In this document: in pieces, positions 1 to 5,735 of the stretch | Position numbering within the stretch: position 1 is the first letter of the stretch | Layout: every line of letters starts with the position of its first letter | Origin: Nitrosomonadaceae bacterium | Lineage (GTDB): Bacteria; Pseudomonadota; Gammaproteobacteria; Burkholderiales; Nitrosomonadaceae | Length of the DNA stretch: 5,735 nt | Direction of reading: 5' to 3' | NCBI GenBank assembly: GCA_947471695.1 | Contig: CANIWY010000062.1 | Coordinates: 1-5,735, forward strand | The notes under the pieces: model-generated | Told to the model about the DNA's origin: nothing | What the model saw: only the letters and a program-made list of their open reading frames with translations | Database searches by the model: none | Translations under genes and position numbers: made by a program

Positions 1-70
1 AAGCACTGCGACGAGTCTAAAATATAATTACAAAATGACCTAGAAAACCATACCCTTCCATAACTTTTTC

Positions 71-146
<76 letters not shown>

Positions 147-155
147 GAATGGCTT

Positions 156-161
156 ATTCTA
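156..161 (-). promoter_or_regulatory. Possible -10 box of the tRNA-Ala promoter
   Basis: Read on the minus strand this is TAGAAT, within TATAGAAT, ending 9 bases upstream of the mature tRNA 5' end. That fits a -10 element giving a very short tRNA leader. No good -35 hexamer is visible at 16-18 bases further upstream (plus-strand positions around 179-184), so the call rests on the -10 box and its position. The tRNA could instead be transcribed from a more distant promoter. Confidence 0.3.
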
Positions 162-185
162 TACACAAAAACCAACAGCATAAAA

Positions 186-214
186 TTGACATTGCCACAG
201 AGGCTGCGGATAAT
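186..214 (+). promoter_or_regulatory. Sigma70-type promoter of the liv operon
   Basis: A perfect -35 hexamer TTGACA (186-191) is followed, after an optimal 17-bp spacer, by GATAAT (209-214), one base off the consensus TATAAT. Transcription would start near 221, leaving an untranslated leader of about 86 nt before the binding-protein gene at 307. It is the only strong promoter seen in the window in the direction of the liv genes, and it sits directly upstream of the first one. Such a match suggests high basal expression unless a repressor acts on it. Short inverted repeats overlap the -10 region. Confidence 0.8.
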
Positions 215-227
215 CTCACGAGCCGCA
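202..227. promoter_or_regulatory. Overlapping short inverted repeats across the -10 and start region (candidate operator)
   Basis: Two short inverted repeats interlock here. GGCT (202-205) pairs with AGCC (221-224), and TGCGG (205-209) pairs with CCGCA (223-227) around a 13-bp spacer. They straddle the -10 box and the predicted transcription start, where a repressor would block polymerase. The arms are only 4 and 5 bp, so chance is a real possibility. The regulator, if any, is not encoded in this window. Confidence 0.25.
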
Positions 228-296
228 CGCCCTTCATCTGTATTGTCAAACGCCCAGCACTGTAGCCCATCCTCGCAAGAGACCACGCTTCAAAAT

Positions 297-302
297 AGAG
301 GA
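297..302 (+). promoter_or_regulatory. Ribosome binding site of the binding-protein gene
   Basis: AGAGGA lies 4 bases before the ATG at 307, a close but usable spacing. The upstream in-frame codons back to the stop TAA at 211-213 include no ATG, GTG or TTG. This site and the ATG at 307 therefore fix the start. Confidence 0.7.
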
Positions 303-306
303 TCTC

Positions 307-1518
307 ATGAAACTTTCCAGACGATGCTATCTCTCTCTTGTGGCGATCATACTCGTTCTTTCCGGTTGCAAGGAGTCAGCCCCTCTCCTCAAGGCGGATG
401 AACAACTGGTCAAAATCGGCCATGCAGCACCCCTGACCGGAACTCAGGCTCATATCGGCAAAGATAACGAGAATGGAGTCAGGCTGGCGATTGAGGAGGC
501 GAATGCAGCCAACATCTCAATCGGCGGGAAAAAAATCAGATTCCAGCTCCTGAGTGAGGACGATCAGGCCGACCCGAAGAATGGAACCATCGTTGCTCAT
601 AAGCTGGCAGATGCTGAAATCAATGGCATGATTGGACACCTTAATTCTGGCACTACAATCCCAGCATCCCGTGTTTATCATGATGCGGGCATTCCACAAA
701 TCTCACCATCAGCAACCAATCCACGCTACACCCAGCAAGGTTTCAAATCAGCATTTCGCACCATGGCCAATGATGAACAGCAGGGAAGACTGCTCGGCCA
801 GTTCGCAACTCAACACCTATCAGCAAAAAGAATCGCCATCATTGATGACCGTACCGCCTACGGCCAAGGACTTGCTGATGAATTTGAAAAATCGGTCAAG
901 TCCAATGGCGGGGTCATCGTGGCACGGGAATTCACCACCGACAAGTCAACCGATTTTCGTGCCATTCTGACTACGATCAAGGGCAAGCAACCGGACCTAC
1001 TATTCTTCGGGGGGATGGACCCGCAAGGCGGCCCACTGATGCGGCAGGTCAGATCTCTGGGCATCACTGCGCAATTTCTCGGTGGGGACGGATTATATAC
1101 TCCAGAATTTATCAAGCTCGCGGGTGATGCCTCGGAGGGTGCTTACAGCTCATTACCCGGTGTCCCTCTCGAGAAGATGCCTAACGGTCTGGCCTTTCGC
1201 GATAAATACAGGGCCAAGTACAATAGGGACATTCAACTCTATGCACCATTCTGCTACGATGCGGTCAATATCATGATCGATGCAATGAAACGTGCTGACT
1301 CAGTGAAACCAGAAAAGTACCTTCCGGAATTGGTAAAAACTGATTACAACGGTGTCACCGCTCGGATTATGTTCGATGAGAGGGGCGACTTAAAGGCGGG
1401 TGCAATTACATTTTACCGTGTGAGAAATGGAACGTGGGAGATATCGAAAACACTGTCGAGTACACCATTGCAATCCGCACCCGCTGCGAGTCAGTCGATC
1501 ATGGAACAACCTGGGTAG
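307..1518 (+). CDS. livK: Branched-chain amino acid ABC transporter, periplasmic substrate-binding lipoprotein
   Basis: This 403-residue type I periplasmic binding protein captures hydrophobic or branched-chain amino acids and presents them to the LivHMGF importer. The N-terminus has a short basic stretch (KLSRR), a hydrophobic core (residues 8-18) and a lipobox LSGC with Cys21, so it is predicted to be cleaved by signal peptidase II and lipidated. The mature domain begins near residue 34 (LVKIGHAAPLTG) and follows the LivJ/LivK pattern: GHLNSG (110-115), SPSATNP (133-139) and AYGQGLADEF (184-193) match ligand-contact segments of E. coli LivJ. GGMD (235-238) and GGDG (259-262) stand where LivJ has GGY and GPEG, a variant I recall as common in other proteobacterial members. 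The last 20 or so residues are a low-complexity Ser/Ala/Pro/Gln tail. It is the first gene of the operon, 69 bases before livH. Family and transporter role are near certain. The exact ligand is inferred, and the livK symbol follows position and similarity. Confidence 0.95.
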   Translation: MKLSRRCYLSLVAIILVLSGCKESAPLLKADEQLVKIGHAAPLTGTQAHIGKDNENGVRLAIEEANAANISIGGKKIRFQLLSEDDQADPKNGTIVAHKLADAEINGMIGHLNSGTTIPASRVYHDAGIPQISPSATNPRYTQQGFKSAFRTMANDEQQGRLLGQFATQHLSAKRIAIIDDRTAYGQGLADEFEKSVKSNGGVIVAREFTTDKSTDFRAILTTIKGKQPDLLFFGGMDPQGGPLMRQVRSLGITAQFLGGDGLYTPEFIKLAGDASEGAYSSLPGVPLEKMPNGLAFRDKYRAKYNRDIQLYAPFCYDAVNIMIDAMKRADSVKPEKYLPELVKTDYNGVTARIMFDERGDLKAGAITFYRVRNGTWEISKTLSSTPLQSAPAASQSIMEQPG

Positions 1519-1533
1519 ATTCCTCGAATGCCC
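1513..1533 (+). promoter_or_regulatory. Small hairpin spanning the stop codon of the binding-protein gene
   Basis: GGGT (1513-1516) pairs with GCCC (1530-1533), including one G-U, and ATTC (1519-1522) pairs with GAAT (1526-1529) around a CTC loop. A 2-base AG bulge lies on the 5' side. The TAG stop (1516-1518) is inside the stem. No T-run follows, so it is not an intrinsic terminator. In ABC importer operons, hairpins in this position often protect the 3' end of the binding-protein message and raise its level over the permease genes. That role here is inference, and the stem is short. Confidence 0.35.
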
Positions 1534-1587
1534 CTCCCGAATAGCGCGAACAGAATCCACCCCATCCCTTCCTAACGACCCTTAAAC

Positions 1588-2511
1588 GTGGATATCTTTC
1601 TTCAGCAGATCATTAATGGCCTAGTCCTGGGCAGTATCTATGCCTTAGTCGCACTCGGATATACCATGGTCTACGGAATACTCGGTTTGATTAATTTTGC
1701 TCATGGTGAGATCGTGATGATCGGCGCAATGATCTCTCTCGCAGCAATTCAGGCAATGACTGGATTTGCGCTACCGGGACCGGTCATCGTACTGATGGGT
1801 CTTCTGATCGCGATCCCTGCATGCATGCTCCTGGGATATGGGATCGAGCGGATTGCCTACCGTCCTCTACGGCATGCACCCCGCCTGGCTCCACTGATCA
1901 CTGCGATCGGCGTATCGATCGTGCTGCAAAATATTGCCATGATCATCTGGGGTCGGCAATACATCGCATTCCCACCGCTATTACCGGAGGATACCTACAC
2001 CATTGCTGGTGCAAGCATCACACTCTTACAGATCTTCATTTTCTTCCTCGCAACAGTAATCATGGCGGGGCTAATTTTTCTGGTTCAAAAAACTCGGTTG
2101 GGGCGCACCATACGCGCCACTGCGCAAAACCCAGAGGTCGCTGGATTGATGGGGGTTAATGTTAATAACGTTATCTCATCCACCTTCATCATCGGTTCCG
2201 CATTGGCTGCAATGGCAGGACTGATGGTCAGCGCTTACTACGGACTGGCGCATTATTACATGGGCTTTCTGCTGGGGCTAAAGGCCTTCTCCGCGGCGGT
2301 TCTGGGTGGTATCGGCAATCTCGGCGGCGCGATGCTGGGGGGGCTACTTCTGGGCGTGATTGAAAGTCTGGGAGCGGGTTATATCGGACCACTGACCGGG
2401 GGGGTGCTCGGCAGTCATTATCAGGATGTATTCGCATTCTTCGTGCTGATCCTGGTACTAATATTCCGCCCGTCCGGACTCCTGGGTGAGCGGGTATCTG
2501 AGCGACCCTAA
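1588..2511 (+). CDS. livH: Branched-chain amino acid ABC transporter permease LivH
   Basis: This 307-residue integral inner-membrane protein is one half of the LivHM channel through which the amino acid crosses. Its length matches E. coli LivH (about 308). Hydrophobic segments run through the whole chain, roughly at 9-31, 40-60, 65-87, 100-121, 143-166, 196-217, 227-262 and 280-296. Family hallmarks are LGLINFAHGE (32-41), the cytoplasmic coupling loop LGRTIRATAQNPEVAGLMG (171-189) that docks on the ATPases, the AAVLGGIGNLGGAMLGG stretch (236-252), and the C-terminal IFRPSGLLGER (292-302). The start is GTG: an in-frame stop lies at 1573-1575 and no other start codon occurs before the first membrane segment. 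No Shine-Dalgarno is visible; the upstream 30 bases are pyrimidine-rich. The stop overlaps the livM start by one base (TAATG). Confidence 0.97.
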   Translation: MDIFLQQIINGLVLGSIYALVALGYTMVYGILGLINFAHGEIVMIGAMISLAAIQAMTGFALPGPVIVLMGLLIAIPACMLLGYGIERIAYRPLRHAPRLAPLITAIGVSIVLQNIAMIIWGRQYIAFPPLLPEDTYTIAGASITLLQIFIFFLATVIMAGLIFLVQKTRLGRTIRATAQNPEVAGLMGVNVNNVISSTFIIGSALAAMAGLMVSAYYGLAHYYMGFLLGLKAFSAAVLGGIGNLGGAMLGGLLLGVIESLGAGYIGPLTGGVLGSHYQDVFAFFVLILVLIFRPSGLLGERVSERP

Positions 2512-3602
2512 TGAAAGACCTACTGATTCACTGGCGTAAATTCAAACGTGAACCCTATGCTGTATGGCTCGGATTTGCGTTGATCGGCACCGCTTTGGTA
2601 CTCCTACCCTTCGCAACCGATGCAGCACTCGGTCGCTCATGGGTTAGAATTTTAGATCATACCCTGCTCTACATCATGCTAGCCCTAGGACTTAACATCG
2701 TGGTCGGATTTGCTGGGCTACTGGATCTGGGTTATGTCGCATTCTTTGCTGTTGGTGCTTACCTGTATGCATTACTCGCCTCACCTCAATTCGGCCTGCA
2801 TCTTCCATTTTGGACACTCCTTCCATTAGGTGCATTAGTCGCCTGCATATTTGGAGCGCTGCTCGGTGCGCCAACGCTGCGCCTAAGGGGTGACTACCTC
2901 GCCATCGTAACGCTCGGTTTCGGAGAGATCATCCGTATCTTTCTCAATAACCTGAATGCCCCGATCAATATTACTAACGGCCCACAAGGATTGAATATGA
3001 TCGATCCGATCATGCTGGGTGATTTCTCGTTCAGTCGCACTCAACAAATCCTAGGAATTACTTTCTCTTCAGTGCATAACTACTATTACCTGTTTCTAGC
3101 ACTATCACTCCTGATTATTTTTATCTCCATCCGTCTGGAAAATTCACGTATCGGCCGTGCCTGGGTCGCGGTCAGAGAAGATGAAGTAGCCGCACAAGCG
3201 ATGGGGATCAATACTCGCAATGTCAAACTACTGGCATTCGCGATGGGTGCAAGCTTCGGTGGCATTTCTGGTGGTCTGTTCGCAGGCTTCCAGGGGTTTG
3301 TCAGTCCGGAGAGTTTCCACCTGACAGAATCAATTATGGTTCTTTGCATGGTGGTATTGGGTGGCATGGGCCATATTCCGGGTGTTATTCTCGGTGCGGT
3401 GTTGCTATCGATACTACCGGAGGCGCTGCGCTATATTGGACCTTTGGAGGAGGCCTTGTTCGGTCGTGTGATTGTGGATCCGGCCGATTTAAGATTACTG
3501 ATTCTAGGTTTGGCGATGGTGCTGATCATGCTGCTACGCCCCGCAGGATTGTGGCCGTCACCGGTTCAGAGACGGGAGTTTGCGCACCATGATGAATCAT
3601 GA
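2511..3602 (+). CDS. livM: Branched-chain amino acid ABC transporter permease LivM
   Basis: This 363-residue inner-membrane permease is the partner of LivH. After a short basic N-terminus (WRKFKREP, 8-15) come hydrophobic spans at about 16-34, 48-68, 74-91, 101-121, 190-207, 238-262, 275-302 and 328-343. LivM signatures are GLLDLGYVAFFAVGAY (69-84), TLRLRGDYLAIVTLGFGEI (122-140), TNGPQGL (155-161), the ATPase-coupling loop GRAWVAVREDEVAAQAMG (215-232), VVLGGMGHIPG (281-291) and LLRPAGLWP (341-349). It is shorter than E. coli LivM (about 425) but typical of other proteobacterial LivM proteins, which lack the extra E. coli N-terminal region. Only a weak purine stretch (GAGCGA, 2500-2505) precedes the ATG, so translation is probably coupled to livH through the 1-base overlap. 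The end overlaps livG by 4 bases. Confidence 0.97.
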   Translation: MKDLLIHWRKFKREPYAVWLGFALIGTALVLLPFATDAALGRSWVRILDHTLLYIMLALGLNIVVGFAGLLDLGYVAFFAVGAYLYALLASPQFGLHLPFWTLLPLGALVACIFGALLGAPTLRLRGDYLAIVTLGFGEIIRIFLNNLNAPINITNGPQGLNMIDPIMLGDFSFSRTQQILGITFSSVHNYYYLFLALSLLIIFISIRLENSRIGRAWVAVREDEVAAQAMGINTRNVKLLAFAMGASFGGISGGLFAGFQGFVSPESFHLTESIMVLCMVVLGGMGHIPGVILGAVLLSILPEALRYIGPLEEALFGRVIVDPADLRLLILGLAMVLIMLLRPAGLWPSPVQRREFAHHDES

Positions 3603-4384
3603 CACCCTCTACTGAATCTGGTCTGCTGCTGAAGGCCTCCGGTATCAGTAAGCATTTCGGGGGTCTGGCAGCGCTGATGGATGTCTCTCTCACCATCCAC
3701 CAACATGAAATCTATGGCCTGATCGGTCCGAACGGCGCCGGCAAGACAACGTTGTTTAATCTGCTTACCGGTCTCTACCCCGCCGATGCCGGCACAATTA
3801 CATTTGATGGAATCAACCTCGCCGGCAAGCAGCCTCACGAAGTCACTCAGACGGGGATCGCTCGTACCTTTCAAAATATTCGTCTATTCGCCAATATGAC
3901 CGCTCTGGAAAACGTCATGGTGGGTAGGAGTGTACGTACCCATGCCGGCGTATTCGGAGCGATCCTACTCAATCAAAAAACACGTGATGAAGAGTGCGCC
4001 ATCAGGCATCGTGCAAAGGAACTTCTGATCTATACCGGGATCGGTCATCACTCACAGATGCTTGCTAAGAATATGTCTTATGGCGATCAGCGTCGACTTG
4101 AGATTGCTCGAGCACTTGCCACCGATCCTAAACTTCTGGCGCTGGATGAGCCTGCTGCCGGAATGAATGCGACTGAAACAACCTCGTTAAAAAAATTACT
4201 TGAGAGTATTCGTCTCAGTGGGGTGACCATCCTTCTGATTGAACATGACGTGAAGCTGGTGATGGGATTGTGTGATCGGGTCGCGGTTCTGGACTACGGA
4301 AAAAAAATTGCAGAAGGTGTCCCCTCTGAGGTGCAACGCGATCCAGCGGTGATCGAGGCTTACCTAGGTGGGGCCATGGCATGA
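3599..4384 (+). CDS. livG: Branched-chain amino acid ABC transporter ATP-binding protein LivG
   Basis: This 261-residue cytoplasmic ATPase pairs with LivF and powers the LivHM channel. The nucleotide-binding parts appear in order: Walker A GPNGAGKT (43-50), Q-loop ARTFQNIRLF with Gln92, the LivG-type signature MSYGDQRR (159-166, in place of canonical LSGGQ), Walker B LLALDEPAAGMN (179-190) with Asp183 and catalytic Glu184, and the switch His216 in LLIEHD. The C-terminal YGKKIAEG...VIEAYLGG (233-258) is the conserved tail of branched-chain amino-acid ATPases. The insertion after the Q-loop (about 108-135) is characteristic of LivG and distinguishes it from LivF. The ATG overlaps the livM stop as ATGA. 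No good Shine-Dalgarno is correctly spaced: GGGAG at 3574-3578 is 20 bases away, so coupling to livM is likely. All catalytic residues are intact. Confidence 0.97.
   Translation: MTPSTESGLLLKASGISKHFGGLAALMDVSLTIHQHEIYGLIGPNGAGKTTLFNLLTGLYPADAGTITFDGINLAGKQPHEVTQTGIARTFQNIRLFANMTALENVMVGRSVRTHAGVFGAILLNQKTRDEECAIRHRAKELLIYTGIGHHSQMLAKNMSYGDQRRLEIARALATDPKLLALDEPAAGMNATETTSLKKLLESIRLSGVTILLIEHDVKLVMGLCDRVAVLDYGKKIAEGVPSEVQRDPAVIEAYLGGAMA
4366..4371 (+). promoter_or_regulatory. Ribosome binding site of livF
   Basis: AGGTGG, within AGGTGGGG, lies inside the end of livG, 9 bases before the livF ATG at 4381. It is the clearest Shine-Dalgarno among the four overlapping liv genes. It allows independent initiation in addition to coupling through the ATGA overlap. 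Confidence 0.6.
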
Positions 4385-5091
4385 GCCTTCTGCAAGTTCG
4401 TGATCTGAAAGTCTCCTACGGCGGCATCAATGCTGTTAAGGGCATCAATCTAGAGATCCATAAGGGTGAGTTGGTTGCTCTGATCGGAGCTAATGGCGCC
4501 GGGAAATCCACTACTCTACGTGCTTTGGCGGGACTGGAGCATCCGTCCGGAGGAACGATTCATTATCAAGGGCACTCAACTGCCCATCAGGCCACGTATC
4601 AATTGGTCAAGAGGGGATTGGTAATGGTACCGGAAGGGCGCGGTATTTTTGGACGATTGACGGTGGAAGAGAATCTTCATATGGGCGCTTACTGCCACGA
4701 CGATACGTCACAAATAGCATCCGATATGCGTCAAGTATATGCGCGCTTCCCGCGCCTGCAAGAGCGCAGCCATCAAGCCGGCGGGACTCTCTCTGGCGGT
4801 GAGCAGCAGATGCTCGCAATCGGTCGGGCATTGATGTCTCGACCACAGCTACTGCTATTAGATGAACCCAGTATGGGTCTGGCCCCACTGATAGTGCAGA
4901 AGATCTTTGAAACCATTCGTGATATTGCGGCAGAGGGAGTGACTATTCTACTGGTTGAACAGAATGCCAAGCTCGCACTCGAGAATAGCCACCGAGGATA
5001 CGTTCTAGAGAGCGGCCTGATCACCCTACAGGATGATGCAAAAGCGCTTCTGCGTAATGAGAAGGTACGCCACGCATATCTGGGCGAGTGA
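4381..5091 (+). CDS. livF: Branched-chain amino acid ABC transporter ATP-binding protein LivF
   Basis: This 236-residue second cytoplasmic ATPase of the importer forms a dimer with LivG on LivHM. Motifs in order are Walker A GANGAGKS (36-43), the Q-loop segment MVPEGRGIFGRLTVEENL (82-99) with Glu85 in the usual Gln place, signature LSGGEQQ (137-143), and Walker B LLLLDEPSMGLAP (157-169) with Asp161 and Glu162. The switch segment LLVEQNA (190-196) has Gln194 instead of His. As I recall E. coli LivF, both the VPEGR and VEQNA variants are normal for this subunit, not damage. Length and the terminal HAYLGE motif (231-236) are typical. It is the last gene of the operon, overlapping livG by 4 bases. 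A weak hairpin plus T-run lies at its 3' end. Confidence 0.97.
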   Translation: MSLLQVRDLKVSYGGINAVKGINLEIHKGELVALIGANGAGKSTTLRALAGLEHPSGGTIHYQGHSTAHQATYQLVKRGLVMVPEGRGIFGRLTVEENLHMGAYCHDDTSQIASDMRQVYARFPRLQERSHQAGGTLSGGEQQMLAIGRALMSRPQLLLLDEPSMGLAPLIVQKIFETIRDIAAEGVTILLVEQNAKLALENSHRGYVLESGLITLQDDAKALLRNEKVRHAYLGE

Positions 5092-5100
5092 CCATTTTTT
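5064..5100 (+). terminator. Possible weak intrinsic terminator after livF
   Basis: GGT (5064-5066) pairs with ACC (5091-5093), and CGCC (5068-5071) pairs with GGCG (5083-5086), with an internal loop and an 11-base apical loop. A run of six T (5095-5100) follows almost directly. The stem overlaps the last livF codons and is imperfect, so efficiency is doubtful. The location at the end of the operon, before a convergent gene, is the main support. Confidence 0.3.
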
Positions 5101-5202
5101 ACGCCTGATCTCAGTATAACTGTTACCGACTAATAACCGCTCTAGCTTTGACAGGTATGCTGATTAAGAATCTACCAATACTCAGCCTCTGTAAGAAGAC
5201 AC

Positions 5203-5735
5203 CTATAGCCAGTCCTTAGTGATCAGGAAGTCTGTATAGAGCTTCTCCTCTGCGCTACCCGTTTCTGGACTCCAGTCGTAACGCCATTTCACAACCGGCG
5301 GAAGAGACATCAGGATAGATTCGGTTCGTCCACCTGATTGCAAACCGAATAAGGTCCCTCGATCCCACACCAGGTTGAATTCTACATATCTCCCGCGGCG
5401 GTATGCCTGGAAGTCACGCTCATTCTCTCCATAGGGTGTATCTAAACGCCGCTGCAAGATCGGCACATAGGCAGGCAGAAAGTGATTACCCACACTCTGA
5501 GTCAGTTTAAAGCAGGTATCAAAATCTGGTTGACTGAGGTCATCGAAAAAAATGCCACCTACACCGCGTGGCTCCTTACGGTGTTTCAGGTAAAAGTACT
5601 CGTCGCACCACTTCTTGAATCGTGGATGATATTCATCACCAAATGGTTGCAGTGCATCCCTGCAGTTCTGATGAAAGTGAGTCGCATCCTCTGCAAAACC
5701 ATAGTAAGGGGTCAGATCCATGCCGCCACCAAACC
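5203..5735 (-). CDS. hemF: Oxygen-dependent coproporphyrinogen III oxidase HemF (5' end outside the window)
   Basis: HemF catalyses the aerobic oxidative decarboxylation of coproporphyrinogen III to protoporphyrinogen IX in heme synthesis, in the cytoplasm (EC 1.3.3.3). The visible 177 or so codons are the C-terminal part of a protein usually about 300 residues long. The frame is open to the window edge, where it begins FGGGMDLTPYYG, the family's conserved core. The in-frame Met at 5719-5721 lies within that core, so it is not the start. Further hallmarks are KKWCDEYFYLKHR, RGVGGIFFDDL, and YRRGRYVEFNLVWDRG leading into TLFGLQSGGRTESILMSLPP, which form the substrate site and dimer core. The Asp of WDRG corresponds, as I recall, to the Asp implicated in catalysis in the human enzyme. 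The protein ends KDWL, much like E. coli HemF (RDWV). The gene converges on livF with 111 bases between, and I see no clear terminator for it. It implies an organism that makes heme under aerobic conditions. Confidence 0.98.
   Translation of the reverse strand, partial: FGGGMDLTPYYGFAEDATHFHQNCRDALQPFGDEYHPRFKKWCDEYFYLKHRKEPRGVGGIFFDDLSQPDFDTCFKLTQSVGNHFLPAYVPILQRRLDTPYGENERDFQAYRRGRYVEFNLVWDRGTLFGLQSGGRTESILMSLPPVVKWRYDWSPETGSAEEKLYTDFLITKDWL

Noticed and set aside
1..70. Terminator or gene downstream of the tRNA.
   Set aside because: The stretch is AT-rich, with only weak 3-4 bp inverted repeats and no T-run after a stem on the minus strand.
215..306. Leader-peptide attenuator or riboswitch in the roughly 86-nt 5' leader.
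   Set aside because: I found no short ORF with a start codon and a run of Leu/Ile/Val codons, and no terminator-like hairpin with T-run. The leader shows no recognised riboswitch core.
4633..4968. LivF has Glu85 in place of the Q-loop Gln and Gln194 in place of the switch His, which looks like a degenerate ATPase.
   Set aside because: As I recall, VPEGR and VEQNA are the usual LivF wording, and E. coli LivF has the same. Walker A, Walker B and the signature are intact.
517..5024. Several antisense or alternate-frame open frames of 60-112 codons inside the liv genes.
   Set aside because: They lie wholly within well-supported genes, lack ribosome binding sites or family resemblance, and read as low-complexity shadows.
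5148..5172. TTGACA at 5148-5153, downstream of livF, as a promoter.
   Set aside because: No -10 hexamer lies 16-18 bases away; TAAGAA comes after only about 12. No gene follows in that direction.
5159..5186. GCTGA/TCAGC inverted repeat as a terminator for hemF.
   Set aside because: The stem is only 5 bp with an 18-base loop and has no T-run on the hemF transcript side.

Overview
This is a conventional proteobacterial chromosome segment of about 50% GC. It carries a complete branched-chain (hydrophobic) amino-acid ABC importer operon on the plus strand, flanked by two minus-strand housekeeping genes: a tRNA-Ala on the left and the 3' part of hemF on the right. The aerobic HemF, the LivH/LivM/LivG/LivF sequences and the type of binding protein point to a Beta- or Gammaproteobacterium. 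The HemF and binding-protein wording looks slightly more betaproteobacterial to me. That is recall of family sequences, not a search, and I cannot name a genus.

Layout. Bases 1-70 are AT-rich and show no gene or clear terminator. A tRNA-Ala with a CGC anticodon lies on the minus strand at 71-146. Bases 147-306 are a divergent control region. It holds a plausible tRNA -10 box reading left and a near-consensus sigma70 promoter (186-214) reading right, whose -10 box is straddled by short inverted repeats. The liv operon follows: a substrate-binding lipoprotein (307-1518), a 69-base gap that opens with a small hairpin over the stop codon, then livH (GTG start, 1588-2511), livM (2511-3602), livG (3599-4384) and livF (4381-5091). 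The last four genes overlap end to start by 1, 4 and 4 bases. Bases 5092-5202 separate livF from the convergent hemF. The only signal there is an imperfect hairpin plus T-run just after livF. hemF (5203-5735, minus) is cut by the window edge and shows the C-terminal 177 codons or so.

How it works together. The lipid-anchored binding protein captures the amino acid on the outer face of the inner membrane or elsewhere in the periplasm and delivers it to the LivH-LivM permease pair. The LivG-LivF ATPase pair drives transport. All core motifs of the four permease and ATPase subunits are intact, so the importer should be functional. HemF (oxygen-dependent coproporphyrinogen III oxidase) and the tRNA are neighbours, not functional partners.

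I found no undescribed system. The second-look items are modest: a lipobox on the binding protein, the hairpin over its stop codon, a GTG start without a Shine-Dalgarno in livH, an inverted repeat on the promoter, and a high density of GATC sites.
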